DNA of 64,000 nucleotides from Caldifarciminota bacterium. GTDB taxonomy: Bacteria; Hydrothermota; Tepidihabitantia; SM23-42. A program made the translations under genes and the position numbers. The notes under the pieces are model-generated. The model had not been told where the DNA came from. It ran no database searches and worked only from the letters and a program-made list of their open reading frames with translations. The stretch lies in the NCBI GenBank assembly GCA_027026255.1, contig JALVOT010000007.1, positions 96,193 through 160,192 of the forward strand, given 5' to 3'. Of this stretch, positions 51,566 to 61,483 are shown in pieces (within the stretch, counting starts at the first letter, position 1; each line of letters begins with the position of its first letter).

Positions 51566-52023
51566 CTTACCCCCTTATAAATGTTTGTCCTATCCTGAAA
51601 TAAATCCCGTGCGGTAAATTTCTCCCCATCTTCAAAAAACCCTGACATCTCCCTCGAGAAAGAGAGAGAACTAATGATCTTATTATCGCGCATTATCTTA
51701 TCCATAAAAACCCCTATGCTATGATAAATTATCATCAAATATTCTCATCTATCAAGGAGTAAAATAAACATCGATAATCACCAGGTAAAACAACCCGGCC
51801 CAGACTATCACGACCATCCCAGAAAACCGAATAACTGCCCGGCGCAAACTCCTGCTCCTCAAAAAGCACCACCCCGGCATCAAAAATCTCCATCGTTAAA
51901 TAATGCTTTGTCTCATAAACCTTAAAATTGATTCTTACAGAATCCTCAGTGGCATCAAAATCCTGTGGCTCAGGATAAAACTCCCGTATCTCAGGAACAA
52001 TCTTAAAATACTGAAGACCCGTA
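51417..52023 (-). repeat. Cassette-junction direct repeat, copy 1 (~0.6 kb)
   Basis: Near-identical to 55708-56314 and 59871-60445. Confidence 0.9.
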
Positions 52024-53021
52024 GTCCCGGTCCAACGCTCAGTCAAACCAATCCGATCCCAATCAATACAAATATCCTTGGGACCGTTTAATAAACTCGC
52101 ATCACCATAGGTATAGAGCAACTCAGTAAGACCGGGGGTAAATACATAAATCTTATTTTCTCTATTTGCCGTCACATAAACACAATAATACTGACTCGCG
52201 GTCACTGATAGAAATTTAGAATCTCCCATCTTTCGATAGTCCCTTTCCCAGCTTATCCCTTGTCCAGGACGAAAACGTAAACACACTATCCGATTATTGC
52301 CCTTATCAGCAACATAAATAAAATAACCACCTTGTGCATCGGTCGCCTGACACATCGCTATCCCTGTTGGCACATTAAACCTTCCAACACCAGGACCTAA
52401 ACCACCATATCGCTGAATTAACGAATAACTACCATTAGAGTATGTTTCATATAAAGAAAGACGATGATTCCCTTGTTCAATAATAACTACATAAGCACCA
52501 CCTCCATCTTTAACCACACAAGCAACATCTGTAGGATTATATAAATCAGAACCGAAAGTCCCAGCACTCACTAAAATCTCCTCAGCAACTTTGTATTTCA
52601 ATTTTACTACTCTGTTATTAGTTTTATCAGCAACATAGATAGTGTATTCATCTCCTATGCCATTATAAATACAGGTATCAATGCAAATACCCATCGGCTC
52701 ATCAAACTGACCTGTCCCATTACCAAATTCTCCATAGGCCTTGATCCATCTGGCATCCTGACGACCATCCTCCTCCAGATAGATATAGATCAGCCGGTGC
52801 CAGCCACAATCACTACCGATGATAATTTCACCTTGCGGCGAAGTATTCCTCAATTTCGTAAAGGCAATGCCATAAGGATTTTTAAATAGCTTTCGGTCAA
52901 AGTACTTTAATGTCGAATCACGACCAGCCCTCTGTATCTCAGGATCGGTCATAAAAGGAATCGGGATTAAGGCACCTTTAAGAATTCTACATAAACAAAG
53001 AAAAATTAAAATCTTTCTCAT
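51735..53021 (-). CDS. NHL-repeat propeller with FlgD-like C-terminal domain, copy 1 (intact)
   Basis: YGEFGNGTGQFDEPMGICID...YVADKTNNRVVKL blades; APGSYSVFWDGRDSLGRVVLPGDYRCLF. Confidence 0.82.
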   Translation of the reverse strand: MRKILIFLCLCRILKGALIPIPFMTDPEIQRAGRDSTLKYFDRKLFKNPYGIAFTKLRNTSPQGEIIIGSDCGWHRLIYIYLEEDGRQDARWIKAYGEFGNGTGQFDEPMGICIDTCIYNGIGDEYTIYVADKTNNRVVKLKYKVAEEILVSAGTFGSDLYNPTDVACVVKDGGGAYVVIIEQGNHRLSLYETYSNGSYSLIQRYGGLGPGVGRFNVPTGIAMCQATDAQGGYFIYVADKGNNRIVCLRFRPGQGISWERDYRKMGDSKFLSVTASQYYCVYVTANRENKIYVFTPGLTELLYTYGDASLLNGPKDICIDWDRIGLTERWTGTTGLQYFKIVPEIREFYPEPQDFDATEDSVRINFKVYETKHYLTMEIFDAGVVLFEEQEFAPGSYSVFWDGRDSLGRVVLPGDYRCLFYSLIDENI

Positions 53022-53029
53022 AACTCCTC

Positions 53030-53491
53030 CTACTCAATCTTAAAACTGCGATTAACACCATCATCATAATCATACTGTACATACCTTCTCTCGCCGCTCG
53101 AATACCACCAGACCGATATCTGATATTCACCTAAATCCATTGTCTGATTGACTTCATATTTATGAATCTCACCACAAATTCGTTTGGTCTCTTTTGAAAT
53201 GAAACTCGTTGCCTCAAGAAATTTACCACTATCTCTCCGCCACGCCTTTTTTATCATCCCACCAGATGTAAAGATCTCCTTAAAACAGATCTCATAATAT
53301 ACAACCGATATCGGACCACTAAAAACCCGACCGGTATCTTCCGGCACACAGTTTACCGCATCCCAACTCGTCCCAAAGGTTATCTTTGTCACTCTAATAC
53401 CAAGCTCTGCAACATCTAGCGGTGCATTTTCACAATTGATAACTATTGCCATTATGAATAATAGTATTATAAAAAAATTTTTCGAATTCAT
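53030..53491 (-). CDS. Small secreted/lipoprotein, cassette 1
   Basis: N-terminal signal MNSKNFFIILLFIMAIVINC; unknown family. Confidence 0.6.
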   Translation of the reverse strand: MNSKNFFIILLFIMAIVINCENAPLDVAELGIRVTKITFGTSWDAVNCVPEDTGRVFSGPISVVYYEICFKEIFTSGGMIKKAWRRDSGKFLEATSFISKETKRICGEIHKYEVNQTMDLGEYQISVWWYSSGERRYVQYDYDDGVNRSFKIE

Positions 53492-53500
53492 CTCTGCTCC

Positions 53501-54643
53501 CTAATTCTTAAACCCTCGACAGTAATCCACCCAATCATGCTCCCTGATATAAAAATGCACATCCGCGGTCTTGGTATTGCCATTGTAGTCTTTCACCATA
53601 ACCCGAATCCGATGCTGACCCTCCTCAAGATTCTCGGTCGCAAGCGCCAACCTTTTGATGATGCAAGATGGCATAGTGCCATAGGGATAGAGACGATAGT
53701 ATTGCGAGTTCCAACCAGAAACAATCGGCTCTTCCTGATGATAAACTGTCTCCTCTCGATGGTATTCGCTACTAAGTAAGCCATCAAATTTTACCTGATA
53801 ATGCGCATCACTTTCATAACTTCCTCCACTCAGATCAACAATTGCAGTATCCACGACAAGATAGTAATTATACGGCGCTGAGATACTAGCATCATACATC
53901 TTTATGATAAACCGCACTTTGCGATTACCTGAAATAATAAAATGTGGGTCATCCCAATCATTCCAGGGCGTCTCCATTGGTAAACCAAGCTTGAGAAAGG
54001 TATAACCACCACCAGTGACCGTGCCATAATACTGAGCAAAGTTACTTCCTAAGTATTCCCAGCAGGCAACCTCTGCATCGCCCTGCCTGCTATAATCAAC
54101 ATAGAGACTACAGAGTGTGGGTGCAGTGTTGTCCTCTATTTGTAATTCTGTAATTGCAAAAGGGTTATTTGAATTGGCCAAGTCAGAAGGAGTGCGATAT
54201 TCAAAATGGAGATGATCTAAATATAAATCAGTTGCAGCTGAGATAGGATCACCAATATATATTGAATCTTCATATATATTCTCAAGGACTTCCTTTAGAT
54301 GAATGTATTTTGAGCCTTCAGAAAGTGCTGACGATGTATCATCACTATAATGTATGACTTTTACCATTAAGTTATTATCAGGTCCTAATGTATATATTTT
54401 TATAACTTTATAGGCTAATGTTGTTGGGTATACATGACAAAGTGGGTCTGTTTCTTCAGGAATGTCTATGCCCTCGTGGAAATGTTCTACTATGGAATTA
54501 TAAGCAGGGCGATAAGCACAATAACCCGAGGTTACTCTCTTACCACTCGGATATGGTAATATCGGCCAACTATATGTCTGTGCAGTTAAATTTGATGCTA
54601 TTATTATTGAAAGTAAAATAAGAATTATAGATCTCATAGCCAT
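53501..54643 (-). CDS. M23-like (LytM) secreted zinc peptidase, cassette 1
   Basis: EHFHEGIDIPEE (HxxxD) and DHLHFEYR (HxH) zinc motifs; signal peptide MAMRSIILILLSIIIASNLTAQ. Confidence 0.75.
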   Translation of the reverse strand: MAMRSIILILLSIIIASNLTAQTYSWPILPYPSGKRVTSGYCAYRPAYNSIVEHFHEGIDIPEETDPLCHVYPTTLAYKVIKIYTLGPDNNLMVKVIHYSDDTSSALSEGSKYIHLKEVLENIYEDSIYIGDPISAATDLYLDHLHFEYRTPSDLANSNNPFAITELQIEDNTAPTLCSLYVDYSRQGDAEVACWEYLGSNFAQYYGTVTGGGYTFLKLGLPMETPWNDWDDPHFIISGNRKVRFIIKMYDASISAPYNYYLVVDTAIVDLSGGSYESDAHYQVKFDGLLSSEYHREETVYHQEEPIVSGWNSQYYRLYPYGTMPSCIIKRLALATENLEEGQHRIRVMVKDYNGNTKTADVHFYIREHDWVDYCRGFKN

Positions 54644-54647
54644 TCTC

Positions 54648-55856
54648 CTACTCTGGTACTATATTGTAAATTATGATAGTTCTATCTCTTTTAATTATAA
54701 GAAGTCCATCGTAAAATTTACTAGACCAATTGCTCACTGCGATTTTTCGGTCTCTAATTACATCACCCGATGCAGTCTTTTTATAATGCCAAGCATAACC
54801 AAATGGAAGCTGGAATTTCTTTACAACTTTACCCTCTGTATCAAGAATATAAATATAGTTTGAGATATAGGCCACTACGATATAGAGAGCATTGTTAGTT
54901 TCGAAAAAGTATATAAACTTCTCTCCTGGATCTGGGTCATCGATTTTTGTCTGCCATAATAATTCACCTGTTTTATTATTATAAAAACATATCTTTGGAC
55001 CTAGAACCGTAGCTAAATATTGATTATCATCTGAGAAGATAATTGATGGATTCCGTCCGGTACTGGTAAACGGCTGAGATGTATAAACAGTTTCACCCTG
55101 TTTGTCAAAGACATAAATCTTTCCACTATCACCAATAGCTGTATAAGCACCATCGCTCGAAATAGCAATGTTAATTGCACTGCTAAATTTCTTGCGCCAT
55201 AATTCTTTATTATTATTAATGTCATAAAACAATACAGCTTCAGTTATTTCGTCTTTTTCTTCGACAGCAAAAAATAGATAATCTTCATTCGTATCTGGTA
55301 ATACATTATCAATAAGCCAAGCATTTTTAATCTCACCAATTACATTTCCTTTATGATCAAATATTCTTATTCTTGAGTTATTAGTTGGACCTCCTTTATA
55401 TGGATTATTCTCAATCCAAAACGACTGTCCCCAATATTTTATTGTGTAGGAACGAATTCTAGAAAGATTAAGTAAAATATCACCATCTTTGTTCTTTATA
55501 TACCTAACCTCATTTATCGGATAATACTTATGTTCACGTCGTGCAATAAATAGAAGCTCACCATTATTGAAAATACCCATTTCGAACCAACCTCTTATAG
55601 TTTCTTGTTTATTTAATCTTCCGTCATCATTATAATAAGTAATTTTATACTCATCCATGTCATTTTCTGAAACACTCTTGTGGATTTGGTCTACAGTTAT
55701 ATATATTGGTCTCAATCCTGGATACCTCGCCCTATTCTTCTTCACCCACTGATTATATTCTTTTATGCTCGTCGTCTCCAATACTTTCTCCACCTTCACC
55801 TCTGCCCGGGAAAAACAGAAGAAAAAGGCAGATATCGCCAATATTAACCTTTTCAT
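54648..55856 (-). CDS. 'MKRLILAIS' secreted beta-propeller, copy 2
   Basis: N-terminal 50 residues identical to copies 1 and 3; divergent body with KIYVFDKQGETVYTSQPF-type blades. Confidence 0.75.
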   Translation of the reverse strand: MKRLILAISAFFFCFSRAEVKVEKVLETTSIKEYNQWVKKNRARYPGLRPIYITVDQIHKSVSENDMDEYKITYYNDDGRLNKQETIRGWFEMGIFNNGELLFIARREHKYYPINEVRYIKNKDGDILLNLSRIRSYTIKYWGQSFWIENNPYKGGPTNNSRIRIFDHKGNVIGEIKNAWLIDNVLPDTNEDYLFFAVEEKDEITEAVLFYDINNNKELWRKKFSSAINIAISSDGAYTAIGDSGKIYVFDKQGETVYTSQPFTSTGRNPSIIFSDDNQYLATVLGPKICFYNNKTGELLWQTKIDDPDPGEKFIYFFETNNALYIVVAYISNYIYILDTEGKVVKKFQLPFGYAWHYKKTASGDVIRDRKIAVSNWSSKFYDGLLIIKRDRTIIIYNIVPE

Positions 55857-56314
55857 CTTACCCCCTTATAAATGTTTGTCCTATCCTGAAATAAATCCCG
55901 TGCGGTAAAATTATCCGTTGTCTCAAGAACCCCGACATCCCCCTCAAGAGCAAACTAATGATTTCTTCATTATCGCGCATTATCTTATCCATAAAAACCC
56001 CTATGCTATGATAAATTATCATCAGATATTCTCATCTGTCAAGGAGTAAAATAAACATCGATAATCCCCAGGTAAGACAACCCGGCCCAGACTATCACGA
56101 CCATCCCAGAAAACCGAATAACTGCCCGGCGCAAACTCCTGCTCCTCAAAAAGCACCACCCCGGCATCTGGAATCTCCATCGTTAAATAATGCTTTGTCT
56201 CATAAACCTTAAAATTGATTCTTACAGAATCCTCAGTGGCATCAAAATCCTATGGCTCAGGATAAAACTCCCGTATCTCAGGAACAATCTTAAAATACTG
56301 AAGACCCGTAGTCA
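55708..56314 (-). repeat. Cassette-junction direct repeat, copy 2
   Basis: Near-identical to 51417-52023. Confidence 0.9.
55858..55992 (-). CDS. Conserved 44-aa micro-ORF, copy 2
   Basis: MDKIMRDNEEIISLLLRGMSGFLRQRIILPHGIYFRIGQTFIRG*, stop 1 nt before the MKRLIL ATG. Confidence 0.45.
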   Translation of the reverse strand: MDKIMRDNEEIISLLLRGMSGFLRQRIILPHGIYFRIGQTFIRG

Positions 56315-57353
56315 TTGTCCAAGATTCGGTAACCGCAATCTCATTTTGATATATACATAAATCAATTGGTGCCGCAAATACCTCTTCGTCAGGTCTATAA
56401 ATGTAAAGAAGTTCGGTTAAACCTGGTGTAAAAACCCAAACCTTATGCTGAAATCGGTCAGTAATATATACACAATAATAAGGATTAGAAGTTATCGACC
56501 AAAAAGTAGCTCTCTTTGATTCATCAGTATATATTCGTTCCCACGAGATATTATTTGTATTACTATTAAAAAGCAAACTCACAACTCGGTAGTTTCCTTG
56601 GTCCACAACATATATTCTGTACATCCCCAATGAATCAGAACATGGAACAATAGCTACACTGTTGGAATATTTGAACTGTCCAACACCGTTTCCTTCTGAA
56701 CCATAACTGAACACATAAACAAAGTCCAAATTAGAAAGAATTTTATAAATTACTATTCTGTAATGCTTCGAATCAGCGATAACAAGATAAGCGCTGTTTC
56801 CATTTATTGAAATGCATTCAACATCTTCAGGATGGTTGAGAATACCAACGCCAACTTCATCATCATAAAAATATATACTTTCCTGCGACGCATTATAAAA
56901 GAGGCGAACAATACGGTCATTATCACGGTCAGCAATATAGATGAAATATTTATCAGATTGACCGTTATAAATTGAAGTATCAATAACAATCCCACGTGGA
57001 TGGTAGAACTGCCCCGGACCACTACCACCCTTACCAAATTTTTTTATCCAATGGGCATATCTTTGACCAAGACTATCTACACCTTTAAAAAATACAACCC
57101 GCTCTCGAACATCATCAGTAATGGCAATCAACCAGGTCTCTAAAGATTGATTTCTGATTTTCGCCTTGGATATACCCCAGCATTGGTCAAATAAATCACC
57201 GCGCAAATGTTCATACGCCTCAGACCAATTAAATCTCTGAATAGGATGAGGATCTGTTATTAATGGTGTAGGAATTAGTGTGGCGAATGCATAAACCAGC
57301 GAAAACAGAAAGAAACAAACAACTTGCCTAATCATGCCTCCTCCTCTTTGCAA
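56022..57353 (-). pseudogene. NHL propeller, copy 2, interrupted by in-frame TAG before the FlgD-like tail
   Basis: Reads ...EIREFYPEP-TAG-DFDATEDSV...; copy 1 has CAG (Q) here; frame otherwise continuous to 56022. Confidence 0.75.
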
Positions 57354-58155
57354 AAAAGTTCAAGGGATACTTCTTTTGCGCTTTATCAACATCGAGTAAA
57401 AACTCAATCATTTCAGCTAAAGGAGTTCCAGGATATCTTTCTAAAAATTTTTGCATTTCCTTTTTATCACCAGTAGATTTACAATATATGTAGTGGGCAT
57501 AAATAGCAAACCGTGATTTCATATCAGCAACTTGTTTACACAATTCGTTATAATCATCTCTTACCCAAATTCTCTCAAATCGCTCTCCCCACCAAAAATA
57601 ATCATGGGTAAGGGGTATCCATTCATCATAAATGACTCGCTCGGAATCGGGTATCTCACCGGCAATGATCCAAACTTCATTTGACCTTATGATTGGAAAT
57701 CGAATAGAATCTGTGGCTGGATCTTTAATAGTTAATCCATATCTAGCGAAAATTCTGAATTGTCCCGGCGACAGATTTCGAACAGAAGTACAGACGAAAT
57801 TATGCCAGCTTAAAACAGAATACCAGTACATCGAATCATTTGGTGGAATTTCTAAAGAAGGCATCTGCCGACTAAAATCATCAATCCCCATAGTATACCT
57901 ATGAGTATCTCCTCCTGCTGTGATAAGATAAAAATCTATACTACCTGTAGTAAGTAAGCCAATTGGACCACGATCCCAAACCTTAATTGGCATGATGCTA
58001 TTATTAATCAGCCAACATTTAAAAATAAGGGGTTCATCAATATAAACTGAATCGCGCCATATTTCAAGCCGAAAATTTGGCAGATATGGTTGGCTATTAC
58101 TAAATGCCACTAAAATAATAGCACAAAAAATTAAAAAGTTAATCTTGTTCAGCAT
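57328..58155 (-). CDS. Secreted Ig-like protein with helical C-terminus, cassette 2
   Basis: Paralog of 61484-62380: FRLEIWRDSVYIDEPLIFKCWLINNS / LERYPGTPLAEMIEFLL. Confidence 0.7.
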   Translation of the reverse strand: MLNKINFLIFCAIILVAFSNSQPYLPNFRLEIWRDSVYIDEPLIFKCWLINNSIMPIKVWDRGPIGLLTTGSIDFYLITAGGDTHRYTMGIDDFSRQMPSLEIPPNDSMYWYSVLSWHNFVCTSVRNLSPGQFRIFARYGLTIKDPATDSIRFPIIRSNEVWIIAGEIPDSERVIYDEWIPLTHDYFWWGERFERIWVRDDYNELCKQVADMKSRFAIYAHYIYCKSTGDKKEMQKFLERYPGTPLAEMIEFLLDVDKAQKKYPLNFFAKRRRHD

Positions 58156-58169
58156 TTTATTCCTCCTTT

Positions 58170-58709
58170 TTAAGGTCTATTTTCCTGTAATCTGGTTCTA
58201 CAACTAGTACAGAAACTAAGATAATAAATATTCCATGGAACCCTTGTTTTCATTATACAACCAGCATTACAATGTTCAAGATTGAAAGCATGTCCAAGCT
58301 CATGAGCAGCAATCAACGCCAAAACATGTGCTGAATCAATAAAAGTAGACGGAATTGTTCGGCACGATGGACGAACATAAACCATACAGCCAACACTGTC
58401 AAGATACTTTTCAGAATATCCACCCGCACTCATATCACCACTACCCAGATGAGCACAGGTCGTGCCACCAATATTCTCCCAATCCTCATCACGATAAGTA
58501 ACCGCATGACCACAAATAGTATCATTATTTTCAAATATTGAAGCAAATAGCACATGTAAATACCCTTTACCAATCCCTTTATATGCTGAATTCCGATTAC
58601 TTGCTAATAGCTGCTTTTCCATTGCCCTGCTAATATAACCATTCGCAAAATGTGCCTCTACAATATCTATCAAGAGCTGGATCCAATGGTCAGTAGTACC
58701 ATTGTGCAT
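58170..58709 (-). pseudogene. Archaemetzincin-like zinc metallopeptidase, cassette 2; signal peptide in a different frame
   Basis: HELGHAFNLEHCNAGCIM...CTSC; upstream SD AGGAGG and MRVVSIILFFILSCLVSFLNAQWYY* (ATG at 58767) in another frame. Confidence 0.65.
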
Positions 58710-58775
58710 TTAAGAATGAAACCAGGCAACTTAAGATAAAGAAAAGGATTATAGAAACTACTCGCATGCTGCCTC

Positions 58776-60017
58776 CTATGGTTTATATATTCTGTAGATA
58801 ATCTTCGTGTCTCCCTGGGTTCTTAATCTGATACCATCCGAGTACTTATTGATAATCAGATATTCACCAACCACATCCGAGAACCAATTCTGACTTAAGA
58901 CTTCGATCTTTTTTATACTGTAAGGAAACCACTTGGGTTTCGATTTATCACGCACTCTTCTGCTTGTTATTCGCTTGCCAAGTTTAAGATTATGCACCAA
59001 AAGTAATCTACCAGCTCTGTCGAAAATATACATATTATGTGAGTTGCAGAGAATGAGGATGAGATCAGCATCTTTCATGATATGAACAGATTTTACTGTA
59101 TCAGCATTTTCTTTTAATATCACCGTATCTCCCCACATTAACTCACCAGTTTCATTATTATAGAATTTAACCCCATTTCGAAATCCAGTAACAAACCATT
59201 TACCATCATCAGAAAAGGCACTTAAGATCCAATAAAACCCTATACCAAATGGCGTATATTCCCGTACAAGATTTCCATCCTCATCAAGAACTAATACCTT
59301 GCCTTTAATTGCATTAACGATGCCTATATGTGAACCATCTTTTGAAATAAAAAGGGAAATAACATCTCGGTCAATCTCGTGTCGCCATAGTTCTTTGCCA
59401 TCACGATTCAACATAATGACAGAACCGCCTCCTTCAAAAACACAGTAACGTCTATCAGTCGGACTATATATATTTACAAGGTTAATACCTCCAAATCCTT
59501 TCAGCGTGCCAACCACTTGACCACTCTCGTCAAAAACTCGTAAGGTTGTATTCTTATTAGCTGGGTATTCAGGGTCCAAATCTTCCACGTATAAACCGAT
59601 ACCAGTGGAGGTAAGCAAGCATTTATTATTTTCAAGTGAAAATAATGTTTTAGCCGTTTCGTCTTTTACCGTTATATCATAATACCCCTGAGAAGTCATA
59701 GTGCTATAAATAGCGCGATCATTTGTGTAATTTACATAGCATATTCCTTCACCACGTATACCACCGGCCAATACTTCTTCCTTTATCTTTTCTCCTCTTT
59801 GGTTATAGTATCTGATGGTATATCGTTTGTGGGTACCTTTGACCTCAAGTAGAGATTGAATTAAAACAGGCTCCAATCCTGGATACCTCGCCCTATTCTT
59901 CTTCACCCATTGATTATATTCCTTTATGCTCGTTGTCTCCAATACCTTCTCCACCTTCACCTCTGCCCGGGAAAAGCAGAAGAAAAAGGCGGATATCGCC
60001 AATATTAACCTTTTCAT
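58776..60017 (-). CDS. 'MKRLILAIS' secreted beta-propeller, copy 3
   Basis: Shared N-terminus; divergent blades (KVLVLDEDGNLVREYTPFG). Confidence 0.75.
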   Translation of the reverse strand: MKRLILAISAFFFCFSRAEVKVEKVLETTSIKEYNQWVKKNRARYPGLEPVLIQSLLEVKGTHKRYTIRYYNQRGEKIKEEVLAGGIRGEGICYVNYTNDRAIYSTMTSQGYYDITVKDETAKTLFSLENNKCLLTSTGIGLYVEDLDPEYPANKNTTLRVFDESGQVVGTLKGFGGINLVNIYSPTDRRYCVFEGGGSVIMLNRDGKELWRHEIDRDVISLFISKDGSHIGIVNAIKGKVLVLDEDGNLVREYTPFGIGFYWILSAFSDDGKWFVTGFRNGVKFYNNETGELMWGDTVILKENADTVKSVHIMKDADLILILCNSHNMYIFDRAGRLLLVHNLKLGKRITSRRVRDKSKPKWFPYSIKKIEVLSQNWFSDVVGEYLIINKYSDGIRLRTQGDTKIIYRIYKP

Positions 60018-60445
60018 CTTACCCCCTTATAAATGTTTGTCCTATCCTGAAATAAATCCCATGCGGTAAATCTATCCATTGTCTCAAAAAACCTGACATC
60101 TCCCTCGAGAGAAAACTAATGATTTCTTCATTATCGCGCATTATCTTATCCATAAAAACCCCTATGCTATGATAAATTATCATCAGATATTCTCATCTGT
60201 CAAGGAGTAAAATAAACATCGATAATCACCAGGTAAAACAACCCGATCCAGACTATCACGACCATCCCAGAAAACCGAATAACTGCCCGGCGCAAACTCC
60301 TGCTCCTCAAAAAGCACCACCCCAGCATCAAAAATCCCCATCGTTAAATAATGCTTTGTCTCATAAACCTTAAAATTGATTCTTACAGAATCCTCAGTGG
60401 CATCAAAATCCTGTGGCTCCGAATAAAACTCCCGTATCTCAGGAA
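59871..60445 (-). repeat. Cassette-junction direct repeat, copy 3
   Basis: Near-identical to copies 1 and 2. Confidence 0.9.
60019..60153 (-). CDS. Conserved 44-aa micro-ORF, copy 3
   Basis: MDKIMRDNEEIISFLSREMSGFLRQWIDLPHGIYFRIGQTFIRG*. Confidence 0.45.
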   Translation of the reverse strand: MDKIMRDNEEIISFLSREMSGFLRQWIDLPHGIYFRIGQTFIRG

Positions 60446-61481
60446 TGATATTGAAATGTTGGATTCCGCTGGTAGATGTCCAAGACTCGGTTATTGCAAT
60501 TTCATCTTTATAAATGCAAATATCAATAGGGTAATAAAATTGCTCTGGCCCACCTTAAGTATATAAAAGTTCTGTAAGTCCTGGGGTAAATACCCAGATC
60601 TTTTCTCGATCGAGATCGGTAACATAAACACAATAGTAAGGATTAGAGGTTGCTGACTGAAAACCCGCTTGCAGTGCATTATCTTTAAATTCACGCTCCC
60701 AAGTAATAGAGTTTGAGGCAGATACATATAGAAGGCTTACTATTCTAAAATTGTCACGGTCAACCACATAAATTCGGTAATAGCCAATAGAATCGCGACA
60801 AGGCACCACCGCTACACTTGTTGGATTCCTAAATTGTCCAACACCCGAACCTTCGCTACCGTAAGTCATCAAAATTGAATAACTCAAATTCACAGCAATT
60901 TGGATAAGCAATATCCTATGGTGCTTCGTATCTGCAACAATCATATATGAACCACCTGATGGATTTAATACACAGGCAACATCTTCAGGATTTAACAATG
61001 TTCCTTCGAATATATTATCATAAAAATGTATTTCTTTATCAGCTGTGTTATAATAAGCCCGAACAATACGATTATTGTAATAATCAGCAGTATAAACGAA
61101 ATAATTGTTGGAATTATTATTAAAGACAGTAGAATCGCACGCCAGACCCCGCGGGCTACGAAAATATGAGGGTGGTGCCCAATATCCAAATGCTTTAAAA
61201 AATCGGGCATACCTAATGCTCAAACTATCAACTCCTAAAATATAAATTAGTCTATCCCAAGTTTGGTCTGCAACAACACCAAGCCAGGTCTCAGGGAAAC
61301 CATCTCTTAGTTTGACGAAAGAAATCCCATTAGATTGTGCAAAAAGATTTATGCCAAGATGTTCCATGGTTTCACACCAACCAATTCTTTGCATTGGATG
61401 AGGATCAGTAAATAATGGCGCCGGCACTAATTTCGCCCAAATAATAGAGACAATTCCCCCCAATAACAAATATCTCATCAT
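60183..61481 (-). pseudogene. NHL propeller, copy 3, interrupted by in-frame TAA
   Basis: ...LTELLYT-TAA-GGPEQFYYPIDICIYKDEIAITESW...; frame otherwise continuous to 60183. Confidence 0.75.
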
Positions 61482-61483
61482 CT

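Noticed and set aside
56022-61481. Stop-codon reassignment as explanation for the NHL nonsense codons
   Set aside because: The two internal stops are TAG and TAA, and TGA, TAG and TAA all terminate recognisable genes in this window (rpsL TGA, mreB TAG, purC TAA).
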